Made by a program: the position numbers and the translations under genes. Below the pieces are notes generated by a model. The model was not told the DNA's origin. It saw only the letters and a list, made by a program, of their open reading frames with translations, and did no database searches. From Shimia abyssi (GTDB taxonomy: Bacteria; Pseudomonadota; Alphaproteobacteria; Rhodobacterales; Rhodobacteraceae): a DNA stretch of 64,000 nt. The stretch covers positions 1 through 64,000 of the forward strand of contig NZ_PYGJ01000005.1 of the NCBI RefSeq assembly GCF_003014475.1, in the 5' to 3' direction. Below are positions 17,330 to 24,862 of the stretch, piece after piece (the stretch's first letter is position 1; every line of letters begins with the position of its first letter).

Positions 17330-17794
17330 TCAATTCAGCACCGCAATTGACAGGTTCAGCAGCAGCGCAAAACTGACCCATGCCAGATAGGGCAACAATG
17401 CCCACGTCGATACCTGATCCGTGCGCGCTGTACTTCTGATCAAAAAAACCAACACCACCCACAATGCACCGATCACGATCAACGCCAACCACGGCAGCTT
17501 CATCACGAAAAACGCCGGGGACCAGAGGAAATTCAACCCCAACTGCGCCCACCAAAGCCGCATCACCGCCCCAGTTTCCGCCCCTGAACGTCGACCTTCA
17601 AACTGACGCCAGCCAACCATGGCAATCAACACGTAAAGAACGGTCCAAACCGGGCCAAATATCCAGTTTGGCGGATTGAAGAACGGTTTGTTCAGATCAG
17701 CATACCAAGAGCCCGGCGCCGTTGTGGTGCCAATCAGGATGCCACCACCCATGACCAGCACCAGAAACGCCAAGCGTACCACCCAAACACTCAT
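17330..17794 (-). CDS. tspO: TspO/MBR-family tryptophan-rich sensory protein
   Basis: 154 residues, five predicted membrane helices and many tryptophans, the hallmark of TspO/peripheral benzodiazepine receptor homologues. Visible blocks are WYADLNKPFFNPPNWIFGPV near residues 30-50, WTVLYVLIAMVGW, and AQLGLNFLWSPAFF. In Rhodobacter it binds tetrapyrroles and modulates photosynthesis gene expression in response to oxygen; here the role may be tetrapyrrole or stress related. It sits just upstream of the CIA30-like gene. Confidence 0.95.
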   Translation of the reverse strand: MSVWVVRLAFLVLVMGGGILIGTTTAPGSWYADLNKPFFNPPNWIFGPVWTVLYVLIAMVGWRQFEGRRSGAETGAVMRLWWAQLGLNFLWSPAFFVMKLPWLALIVIGALWVVLVFLIRSTARTDQVSTWALLPYLAWVSFALLLNLSIAVLN

Positions 17795-17821
17795 AAAGCA
17801 CTCGCCTCGCAGCGCATCCCC

Positions 17822-18337
17822 CTAGCACACACTCAATGGGACCGTCGTTCTGGCGCGTTCATCAAAATCCGCTGTAAACCGCTCTGCCCCGCGCACATAA
17901 GACGCGGTTGCGCCTGCGATCTCAGACCCTGACACCGTGATCTCTCGCTGCCCCACCGTGTCATCAACATCAATAGTAAAGGCGATAATATCGCCGGGTG
18001 CCAGGGACTTAATACCCAATTCAACAACCGACTGCCCATCCACAACGGCTGGCGCATCAGTAACCGCAGACTGCCCCTGAACCAACTCAAAGGGCTGAAA
18101 CACTTCCACACCCGCACCGCGATCCGTGACGTCAAAAATCAGTTTTCCATCCGAAGTCGCCAAATCCAGCCGCACCAGTCCAGACGTCACCGCGCATGCA
18201 CCAGTATTCTCAATTTGAAACCGATCCTTCGGCGCGCCTTCTATGAACCGCACGGCAAGATCAGCCTGTGCCATCGGTGCCGCCACGATCAAGGCTGTTC
18301 CCAAAACCATGCTTGCCCGGCTGAGTGAATATGTCAT
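17822..18337 (-). CDS. Exported protein, 'aggregation factor core'-like
   Basis: 171 residues with a signal peptide ending near MAQA-D. The mature chain begins with DLAVRFIEGAPKDRFQIENT and is beta-rich, ending in a cysteine that may pair with the one in TGACAV. Proteins of this kind are labelled 'aggregation factor core' in roseobacter genomes, a name of doubtful meaning. GGGAGC lies before the start. Function is unknown. Confidence 0.6.
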   Translation of the reverse strand: MTYSLSRASMVLGTALIVAAPMAQADLAVRFIEGAPKDRFQIENTGACAVTSGLVRLDLATSDGKLIFDVTDRGAGVEVFQPFELVQGQSAVTDAPAVVDGQSVVELGIKSLAPGDIIAFTIDVDDTVGQREITVSGSEIAGATASYVRGAERFTADFDERARTTVPLSVC

Positions 18338-18418
18338 CTGTCGCTCCCTGTTCCTGTAGAATTGGAGGACTACGCACCGCGCCACCAAACCGATCATTTT
18401 CGCGCGCGCCCCGCGAGG

Positions 18419-18435
18419 AAAGCCCGCAAGGGCTT
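18419..18435 (-). terminator. Possible terminator after the EcsC-like gene
   Basis: On the minus strand AAGCCC-TTGC-GGGCTTT forms a short GC stem with three T. It lies about 30 bases past the EcsC-like stop codon. The stem is short and the T-tract weak. Confidence 0.4.
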
Positions 18436-18466
18436 GAAGAGCGGCCCACCCTCACAGCGTCGAATA

Positions 18467-19249
18467 TCACGCCGCAAACGGCTTTTTCATCCCCGCCAGC
18501 ATCTCAGCCACCAGCTCATCGTGATCCAGATCCGCATCTATCGCCAACCGGCGCAGCCCAAAATGCACATGCGCGATTTCTTGATAGTAATTCGTGTAAG
18601 CATAGTTTGTCGCCGCCCCCACGGCCGCGCCCAAAACCGGCACCGCCTGTGCTGCAAGCTTCTGGCCAAGCACCACCGACAAGCGCGGCGCAACACGCGC
18701 GATCAACGCCTGCATCGCCCCCCCCGTCAGCGCCAGCCGCGTGCTTACAAAGGCCAGGTCCGCCCCGTCATCCTTGGCCATCGGTCCTGCCGCGGCAAAC
18801 ACCCGCACACAGTCAAACTGCACGTTTTCTGATTGCGGATCAAAGCCTTGCCGCTTGGCCTCATCCTGAATGGCGCGCAACAAAACCGCGGTGGTCACTG
18901 GCAGCTCCGCCAGCGCTCCGGGCAATCCCCCGGCCCCACCTGCCGCGCCCAGCGCGGTAGCAACAGCCGTGTTCAGCCATGATTTCTGCGGATCACCAAC
19001 GAACCGCCGCGATCCTTGCGCGGCCCGCATCGCTTGGGTCAACGCCGCTTCGGTGGCGCCATCCAACGTGTCACGCACCTGCGACGGCAAACGCTCCAAC
19101 AGGCCCTCGGCCTGCCCACCCAGCACATTCAGGATTTCAATGCCCAGCCCGCCCGCATTGCGATAGCGGCTGGTCAATCGCGCCAGTTCGGCCTCGGGGT
19201 CGATCACTGGCGCATGAATTACGGTATACGGATCAATATCACTCATCAT
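18467..19249 (-). CDS. EcsC-family protein
   Basis: About 260 residues. The C-terminal half has the EcsC-type alternation of alanine/glycine-rich amphipathic helices, for example AVPVLGAAVGAATNYAYTNY. Bacillus EcsC is linked to an ABC transporter and secretion, but the molecular role of the family is unknown. The start is at the double methionine MMSDID, beyond which similarity and codon pattern stop. It could be soluble with a peripheral membrane tendency. Confidence 0.75.
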   Translation of the reverse strand: MMSDIDPYTVIHAPVIDPEAELARLTSRYRNAGGLGIEILNVLGGQAEGLLERLPSQVRDTLDGATEAALTQAMRAAQGSRRFVGDPQKSWLNTAVATALGAAGGAGGLPGALAELPVTTAVLLRAIQDEAKRQGFDPQSENVQFDCVRVFAAAGPMAKDDGADLAFVSTRLALTGGAMQALIARVAPRLSVVLGQKLAAQAVPVLGAAVGAATNYAYTNYYQEIAHVHFGLRRLAIDADLDHDELVAEMLAGMKKPFAA

Positions 19250-19277
19250 ATAAAGATTGGCCCGCGCACGTGCTGGT

Positions 19278-19772
19278 TCAAGCCTCCTCGGCGAAACTCC
19301 GCACATGACCCGCCACACCGTGCCACGCGCCGGGGCGCAGTTCACGTCCCAAAACGCGTTCCGGATTGGTCGGCGGTGGCATGATAACGTCACCGAGCCG
19401 CGCAAATCCAAACTTGCGATAATACGGCGCATCCCCCACCAGCATCACCCGATCCCAGCCGAAATCCACACCGCGCGACAGGCTCTCTTCGATCAGCAGC
19501 CCACCCAATCCTTCGCCCTGATGGGTCGGGTGCACGGCCACCGGTCCCAGCAAAAGCGCCTCAAACGTGCCCACCCGCACCGGCCAATACCGGATGGCGC
19601 CTGCCAGGATATCCTGACCGTCACGCGCAACCAGGGAAAGCCCTGTCACTGGCGGAACATCATCACGCAACCGATAGGAACTCAACGCCTCGCGCCCCGG
19701 CGCAAAGCACAGGTCATACAGCGCCTCGACCTCCCACCAGTCCTGATCTGTCTCCTGTGCGAGCGTGAACAC
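19278..19772 (-). CDS. GNAT-family N-acetyltransferase, YhbS-like
   Basis: 164 residues. Motif A is LLLGPVAVHPTHQGEGLGGL near residues 75-94, with an intact Q-x-x-G-x-G, followed by VMLVGDAPYYRKFGF, which is typical of the YhbS group. The N terminus lacks a signal, so it is cytoplasmic. It lies 28 bases upstream of the EcsC-like gene on the same strand. The acceptor is unknown. Confidence 0.88.
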   Translation of the reverse strand: MFTLAQETDQDWWEVEALYDLCFAPGREALSSYRLRDDVPPVTGLSLVARDGQDILAGAIRYWPVRVGTFEALLLGPVAVHPTHQGEGLGGLLIEESLSRGVDFGWDRVMLVGDAPYYRKFGFARLGDVIMPPPTNPERVLGRELRPGAWHGVAGHVRSFAEEA

Positions 19773-19860
19773 GTGCCCTGCACCCCATTTGGTCTTTTTA
19801 CAGTGGAATCGCCACTAACATGCCGCTACCTCTTGGGCAAACCATAAGGACACGCAACGC

Positions 19861-20466
19861 ATGTTTTACCGCCCCGCCGACGGCCACGGATTGCCCCACA
19901 ACCCGTTCAACGCCATCATCACCCCGCGTCCCATTGCGTGGGTATCCACACGCGACGTGGATGGCGTCAAAAACCTCGCACCTTATTCCTTTTTCAACGG
20001 TATTGCTTACACACCGCCACAGGTGATGTTTGCTTCGACCGGCACCAAACCCGACCAGACCGAGGGCAAGGATTCGCTCGCCAATATCCGCGCAACAGAG
20101 GTATTCTGCATCAATGTGGTCGAAGAATCCGCCCGCAATGCCATGAATGTCTCAACCACCACCTTTGACAAGGACGTGGACGAATTCGAACGCGCGGGCC
20201 TGACTGCGGCGCAATGTGAAACCATCGACTGCCCTCGCCTCCACGGCGCTCCAGCCGCGCTGGAATGCCGCCTGACACAGATCGTACCGTTATTGGGCGC
20301 AAACAACTTCATGATCATGGGCGAGGTGATCGGCATCCACCTGCGCGACAATTGCCTTGTTGATGGCATCTTTGATGTGACCACCTACCGCCCGCTCGCG
20401 CGGCTTGGCTATCGCGACTACTCTGTAGTGGACAACACCTTCACCCTTTCACGCCCCGACGATTGA
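19861..20466 (+). CDS. Flavin reductase-like FMN-binding split-barrel protein
   Basis: 201 residues of the DIM6/NTAB flavin reductase-like family. Near the N terminus NAIITPRPIAWVSTRD and NLAPYSFFNGIAYTPPQVMF form the FMN-binding barrel. Such proteins reduce FMN with NAD(P)H for a partner monooxygenase or act as flavin-dependent reductases alone. No monooxygenase is adjacent. The downstream acetyltransferase starts two bases after its stop, so the two are probably co-translated. Confidence 0.88.
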   Translation: MFYRPADGHGLPHNPFNAIITPRPIAWVSTRDVDGVKNLAPYSFFNGIAYTPPQVMFASTGTKPDQTEGKDSLANIRATEVFCINVVEESARNAMNVSTTTFDKDVDEFERAGLTAAQCETIDCPRLHGAPAALECRLTQIVPLLGANNFMIMGEVIGIHLRDNCLVDGIFDVTTYRPLARLGYRDYSVVDNTFTLSRPDD

Positions 20467-20468
20467 CT

Positions 20469-21107
20469 ATGCATTTACCAGACCCTTCCCAGCGCTACCC
20501 CATCACGTTGCCCGACGGCAGTGCACACAAGGGCACTGTGTTCCTCTCGCAGGTCATCGATCACCCAAAATTCCACGCAGGGGCCTATACTTACGCCTCA
20601 GACTTCAACCCACCCCAAGATTGGGCCAGCCATCTCGCGCCCTATCTTTTTCCGTTTTCTCAGGAAACGCTCAGCATTGGCAAGTTCTGCCAAATCGCCC
20701 ATGGTGTGCGCTTTCTGACCAGCTCAGCCAATCACGCTCAGGATGGGCTCAGCTGCTATCCTTTCCCGGTGTTTGACCCGGCAAATATGCAAGCTTATCA
20801 GCCCGATACGCGCGACACTTCCATCGGAAACGACGTCTGGATTGGCTACGGCGCCTTGATCCTGCCCGGTGCCCGGATTGGTAACGGTGCCATCATTGGT
20901 GCAGGCGCTGTCGTGGGCGGCACGGTGCCCGACTATTCTGTCGTCACCGGCAATCCCGGCACTGTCGCCCGTTTGCGATTTTCGCCCGATGACGTCGCCC
21001 GATTGCTGGCACTTGCTTGGTGGGATTGGCCCGTCACCCTGATCGAACACGCCCTGCAAGCGATCCTAAAAGGCGACATCGCCGCGCTCGAACACCTCGC
21101 CCCCTGA
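20469..21107 (+). CDS. CatB-related hexapeptide-repeat O-acetyltransferase
   Basis: About 212 residues. The left-handed beta-helix of hexapeptide repeats is visible in SIGNDVWIGYGALILPGARI and GNGAIIGAGAVVGG, with the NHAQDGLSCYPF segment before it. The catalytic histidine of the xenobiotic acetyltransferase family is expected in that segment. Homologues modify chloramphenicol, streptogramins or sugars; I would not call it a resistance gene without data. I start at the ATG at 20469; an in-frame TTG lies two codons upstream. Confidence 0.85.
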   Translation: MHLPDPSQRYPITLPDGSAHKGTVFLSQVIDHPKFHAGAYTYASDFNPPQDWASHLAPYLFPFSQETLSIGKFCQIAHGVRFLTSSANHAQDGLSCYPFPVFDPANMQAYQPDTRDTSIGNDVWIGYGALILPGARIGNGAIIGAGAVVGGTVPDYSVVTGNPGTVARLRFSPDDVARLLALAWWDWPVTLIEHALQAILKGDIAALEHLAP

Positions 21108-21114
21108 ACGAACA

Positions 21115-21140
21115 AGGGCGGCTCCTTGCGGAACCGCCCT
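21115..21140. terminator. Hairpin between convergent genes
   Basis: AGGGCGG and CCGCCCT pair over an internal CTCC/GGAA region, with only a weak T-tract on either strand. It sits between the CatB-like acetyltransferase and the convergent SulP gene and may terminate both. Confidence 0.5.
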
Positions 21141-21161
21141 CAAAAACCTCTGGCACATTCG

Positions 21162-22832
21162 CTAGTGCCCGCCTCCCAGAACCCCGGTCTTGACCGAGTA
21201 GTCCACGGCAATTTCATATTCAGGGTCATCATCACTGTCGATCATCAGGTGCCCTGCGCGGGTCAACAGCTTGTGACAATCCCGGCTCAGGTGTCGCAGC
21301 ATGATATTCTTGCCCGCCGCCTCATACTTGGCCGCAACAGACTCAATCGCCTGCAACGCCGACTGATCCACCACCCGGCTGGCCTTAAAGTCCACGATCA
21401 CCATGTCCGGATCGTCCTGGATGTGAAACAGCTCCGCAAACCCGTCAGCAGAGCCAAAGAACAGCGGCCCCTGAATTTCATACACCTTGGCGCCAATCTC
21501 GGTTTCCGACTCTCGCTCGATGGCGTGAATACGCCGCGCGTTCTGCCACGCATAGGCCAGCGCGCTCACGATCACGCCCACCACAACCGCCACGGCAAGG
21601 TCTTCCATGACTGTCACAACCGTCACCAGCACGATCACAAACGCATCCATCAAAGGCACTTTGCGCATGATCTTGAACGAGTTCCACGCAAACGTGCCAA
21701 TCACCACCATGAACATAACGCCAACCAATGCGGCCAATGGAATCTGCTCGATCAACGGGCTTGCCGCCACGATGAACAGCAACAGGAACAGCGCCGCAAC
21801 AATGCCCGCAATCCGCGTCCGTCCGCCCGATTTCACGTTGATCATCGACTGACCAATCATCGCACAGCCGCCCATGCCACCAAAGAAGCCGGTGGTCACA
21901 TTAGCCACGCCTTGCGCGATACATTCCTGGCTGGCGCCACCACGCTTGCCGGTCATCTCCCCAACAAGGTTCAGCGTCAGCAGGCTTTCGATCAGCCCAA
22001 TCGCCGCCAGAATGACCGCATAGGGCAAGATAATATAAAATGTCTCAAGGTTCAGCGGTGCCAACGGTGTGCCATAAATCCCAAGCCCCTCACCAAACGG
22101 AATATGGAACGCCGGGAAACCACCCTCGATCGAGGCCATATCGCCCACGCGCGGCACATCCAGACCAAAGCCAATCACCACAAACGCCGTGATCGCGATA
22201 CCTGCCAGCGGCGCCGGGATCACCTTGGTGACCTTGGGCATCCCCCACACGATCACCATCGTCAGCCCCACAAGCGCCAGCATCGTGATCAACTGCGGGC
22301 CTGCCAGCCATTCGCCGCCGGTCATGCCATGCCCATCAGACACCATCGATCCGGGCACTTTGAACTGGCTCATCTGAGCGAGGAAAATCACAATCGCCAG
22401 CCCGTTCACAAAGCCCAGCATCACCGGATGCGGCACCAATCGGATAAACTTGCCCCAATGCATCGCACCTGCGATAACTTGCAAGATCCCCATCAACACC
22501 ACGGTCGCAAACAAGTACTCAACCCCGTGCTGCGCGACCAAGGCCACCATGACCACCGCCAAGGCCCCCGTCGCCCCCGAGATCATGCCCGGACGCCCGC
22601 CAATAATCGCCGTGATCAACCCCACCAGAAAGGCCGCATAAAGCCCCACCAGCGGGTGCACTCCTGCGACAAAGGCAAAAGCCACCGCTTCGGGCACCAA
22701 GGCCAGCGCCACGGTCAGCCCCGAAAGCACTTCGGTGCGGATCCGGCCTGCACTTAGCCCTTCATCCTGCATGATGGAAAGGTTGGGCGGGGAAATGTTC
22801 TTGGCCAGCATGGCCAGCGCCGCGCGTCTCAT
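21162..22832 (-). CDS. SulP-family anion transporter with STAS domain
   Basis: 556 residues. About ten to twelve hydrophobic segments form the SLC26/SulP carrier. The consensus GLYAAFLVGLITAIIGGRPG and SGATGALAV lie in the first third, and a cytoplasmic STAS domain ends the protein (about 430-540, including YEIQGPLFFGSADGF and VIVDFKASRVVDQSAL). SulP carriers move sulfate, bicarbonate, molybdate or dicarboxylates. Bicarbonate or sulfate import is plausible in a marine bacterium. No carbonic anhydrase is adjacent. AGGTAG precedes the ATG. Confidence 0.92.
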   Translation of the reverse strand: MRRAALAMLAKNISPPNLSIMQDEGLSAGRIRTEVLSGLTVALALVPEAVAFAFVAGVHPLVGLYAAFLVGLITAIIGGRPGMISGATGALAVVMVALVAQHGVEYLFATVVLMGILQVIAGAMHWGKFIRLVPHPVMLGFVNGLAIVIFLAQMSQFKVPGSMVSDGHGMTGGEWLAGPQLITMLALVGLTMVIVWGMPKVTKVIPAPLAGIAITAFVVIGFGLDVPRVGDMASIEGGFPAFHIPFGEGLGIYGTPLAPLNLETFYIILPYAVILAAIGLIESLLTLNLVGEMTGKRGGASQECIAQGVANVTTGFFGGMGGCAMIGQSMINVKSGGRTRIAGIVAALFLLLFIVAASPLIEQIPLAALVGVMFMVVIGTFAWNSFKIMRKVPLMDAFVIVLVTVVTVMEDLAVAVVVGVIVSALAYAWQNARRIHAIERESETEIGAKVYEIQGPLFFGSADGFAELFHIQDDPDMVIVDFKASRVVDQSALQAIESVAAKYEAAGKNIMLRHLSRDCHKLLTRAGHLMIDSDDDPEYEIAVDYSVKTGVLGGGH

Positions 22833-22960
22833 GAGCTACCTGTCTTTCTAGGGTGTGGGGTGTTGTTCGCTTGGCGCAGTCCCTAACGACAAATGCCCTT
22901 AATCACAATGCCCACAACACAAACCCGCCATGCGCGTTGCTCAAACACCCCGCCGCGCTG

Positions 22961-22984
22961 ACGGGCTGCGCTCCCGTTTTTTTT
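22961..22984 (+). terminator. Orphan rho-independent terminator-like hairpin
   Basis: ACGGG-CTGCGCT-CCCGT followed by a run of eight T on the plus strand. No plus-strand gene precedes it: the neighbours at 21162-22832 and 23096-24463 both read the other way. It could end a small RNA from the 22833-22960 gap or be chance. Confidence 0.4.
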
Positions 22985-23095
22985 AAACAGTCATTCGATA
23001 CGTGTTTCCAGAACCTCGACGCCGCGAGACCCAGCCATTTGCACGCTCTGACGGTCAGGTAGAGATTTGTCTTAGATCCCTCGCTGCCATGCCGA

Positions 23096-24463
23096 CTATT
23101 TCAAAACCGCGGGCCAACCAGCTGCGCGAAGCTCGGCTATGACTTGTTCGGCATGTTCCGGGTATTGGTAAAACTTCTTCAGGATAGGTTCCGGGCGAAA
23201 CGCCGGCCAGGTCTGCGCCAGCTCATCCAAAAGGGCGCGCGCAACTTCTGTGCGACCAGCCGCCTGACTTGCAGCGGCCTTATAGGTCAATGTCAACTCG
23301 CTCACTGGACCGCCATCCTGAATGGCTGCATCAAACCAAGCGATGGCCTCGTCGAAATGACCCAAATGGTAATTCGCCACACCCTGCACATTGAGATAAG
23401 CGGGCTGACGACCCTTGTTATCACGTGGTCGAGCGGGGTCCGAAGCCTGCAACCCTTCTTCAAAATGCCCCGTGATCAGCGCTGTCACGGCGTAAAAATC
23501 TAACACTTTGCCGTCCATCGGGCTGAGGGACACCGCAAACCGGCTCAACTCAACGGCCTCAGTGAAGTTCTGCGCCGCCAGAGCGACCCAGGCGACGGCC
23601 GAGTGGGACCAGCCGGACAACGGGGCGAGTTCAACGGCCTGTTTAGCAAAGCTCTCGGCCTCCTCCAGAAATTTCGCGCTCTGTTCTGCGCTCGGAGCGA
23701 TCAAGGCGAGGGTCGCGAGGCTGTGCGCAGCACCTGCATATCCACCAGAATGAGTTGGGTCGATCCGGATCGATTCCCGGTACATTGCAGTCGCCAGTTT
23801 CTGATGTTCTGCATCGGCTATCGGAAACAAAAGATCACTCGCCTTTTCGGCCAGATTGGCGGCCTGCAGTGTCGCGGTCGATTTCTCCGCCAGCGCCGTA
23901 CGTTCAAGGCTGTTCTGTGCGCTCATGACCGCACGGTGCCCACTGTCTTCTGGTGGATCAGCAGGCTCAGTGCGCATCTGCCAGAACAAAACCGCTAGAC
24001 CGCAAATGCCAGCAACCGCCAAAAGCTTGCTCAAGGGCCCAAAGCGCCTAGCGGCGCCATTGTTGTGCGCTGGTTCGTCAATTGCAGGTGGCGCCTCCTG
24101 ATTTAGTTCCTCGAACCGGGGAACATAGCCACCGCTGTCGATGTGGATGCGAACCGTCTCGGTGGCTCTTTCCGCCGCATAGTACTCCGCTAGCTTGCGT
24201 CGTAACCGGCCCGCGTCGACACGTACAATACTGTCAGTGTCATCAGGGTCGCGGCCATAAACGCCATGCGCGATGCTCTTCCCTGAGAGCAGATCAGCAC
24301 GGTCTTCGAGAGTCTCTTCTACAACATGCCTCAAAAAGGCGCGCAGTCGACCGGCGTTTGCGAACGATGGGCTGGACAGGGCAGACTCAAGCGCTGTGCG
24401 GACTGAGTTTTCCATAACGGCGCCCGCACTACTTTCTCTCTCGCTGTCGTTGGACATCTTCAT
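23096..24463 (-). CDS. Membrane-anchored TPR transcriptional regulator (module copy 2)
   Basis: About 455 residues, a full-length paralogue of the protein at 8199-9617. The predicted DNA-binding domain spans about 20-118 (L-S-S-P-S-F...IVRVDAGRLRRKLAEYY...GGYVPRFEE). A single membrane helix follows at about 145-164, and TPR-like repeats fill 195-450 (GGYAGAAHSLATLA, DGKVLDFYAV, YHLGHFDEA). An orientation with DNA-binding part inside and TPR part outside is inferred from the basic residues before the helix. I start at the first ATG; the SD is weak. It is divergent from the small gene and sulfatase copy 2, with inverted and direct GTTAC repeats between. Confidence 0.75.
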   Translation of the reverse strand: MKMSNDSERESSAGAVMENSVRTALESALSSPSFANAGRLRAFLRHVVEETLEDRADLLSGKSIAHGVYGRDPDDTDSIVRVDAGRLRRKLAEYYAAERATETVRIHIDSGGYVPRFEELNQEAPPAIDEPAHNNGAARRFGPLSKLLAVAGICGLAVLFWQMRTEPADPPEDSGHRAVMSAQNSLERTALAEKSTATLQAANLAEKASDLLFPIADAEHQKLATAMYRESIRIDPTHSGGYAGAAHSLATLALIAPSAEQSAKFLEEAESFAKQAVELAPLSGWSHSAVAWVALAAQNFTEAVELSRFAVSLSPMDGKVLDFYAVTALITGHFEEGLQASDPARPRDNKGRQPAYLNVQGVANYHLGHFDEAIAWFDAAIQDGGPVSELTLTYKAAASQAAGRTEVARALLDELAQTWPAFRPEPILKKFYQYPEHAEQVIAELRAAGWPAVLK

Positions 24464-24484
24464 CAAAGCACAACAATTCCAAAA

Positions 24485-24514
24485 CGTTACAGCACGTTAC
24501 ATCTGCAATGTAAC
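24485..24514. promoter_or_regulatory. GTTAC repeats, operator of module copy 2
   Basis: Direct repeats CGTTACA at 24485 and 24495 lie 10 bp apart, and the second overlaps a perfect inverted repeat GTTACAT-CTGCA-ATGTAAC at 24496-24514. The cluster lies between the divergent regulator and small gene and is a candidate binding site for the regulator. The sequence differs from the palindrome of copy 1, which would suit two regulators with separate specificities. Confidence 0.55.
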
Positions 24515-24532
24515 ACCACATTCACAGTAAAA

Positions 24533-24554
24533 CCCTTGCTTGGGAATGCAAGGG
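24533..24554 (+). promoter_or_regulatory. Leader hairpin before the small DEIC gene
   Basis: CCCTTGC (24533-24539) and GCAAGGG (24548-24554) form a perfect seven-base stem with an eight-base loop, 18 bases ahead of the ATG at 24572. The right arm carries the only purine-rich AAGGGG stretch before the start, so the stem could hide a ribosome-binding site. The distance to the ATG is long for a standard SD. Confidence 0.35.
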
Positions 24555-24571
24555 GTAAGCATCTTGTATCA

Positions 24572-24820
24572 ATGAACCCGATAAACCCAATGCGTAACGG
24601 TGCCATTCGATCCCCAGAGGACCTCTTTGCCGAGCAACGCAGCGAAGTTCGAAGGCTGCGCAATGACGATCCGGTATTTGACGAGATCTGCCACGACTTT
24701 GAGTTGATGGCCAAAGTCTTACGCGAAGGTAAGCAAAACGATGAGGCCGTCGCAGAGAGCCTTGACGGTCTGTCAGAAGAGATCCGGCGACACCTTCGCG
24801 CCCGATCGACCGCAGAATGA
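24572..24820 (+). CDS. Small DEIC-motif protein upstream of sulfatase (copy 2)
   Basis: About 82 residues from the ATG at 24572; other in-frame starts are TTG 24536 and ATG 24590. The core RRLRNDDPVFDEICHDFE aligns without gaps with the core of the protein at 7783-8070. Upstream lies a charged SPEDLFAEQRSE stretch and downstream a probable helix ending SLDGLSEEIRRHL. It has no signal or membrane segment. It stands 42 bases before sulfatase copy 2. Function unknown; conservation of both sequence and place is the main clue that it serves the sulfatase or its control. Confidence 0.7.
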   Translation: MNPINPMRNGAIRSPEDLFAEQRSEVRRLRNDDPVFDEICHDFELMAKVLREGKQNDEAVAESLDGLSEEIRRHLRARSTAE

Positions 24821-24862
24821 CCACTGACGCGCAAACAATTCACCACCAATAGGAGGAATGAG

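Noticed and set aside
20469-21107. Chloramphenicol resistance gene
   Set aside because: The hexapeptide acetyltransferase family includes many non-resistance enzymes and nothing in the context supports drug resistance.
21126-22757. A 543-codon plus-strand frame opposite the SulP gene, rich in H, Q and R
   Set aside because: Composition (HDHRQPHK and similar) is that of an antisense shadow; the SulP frame has full family similarity.
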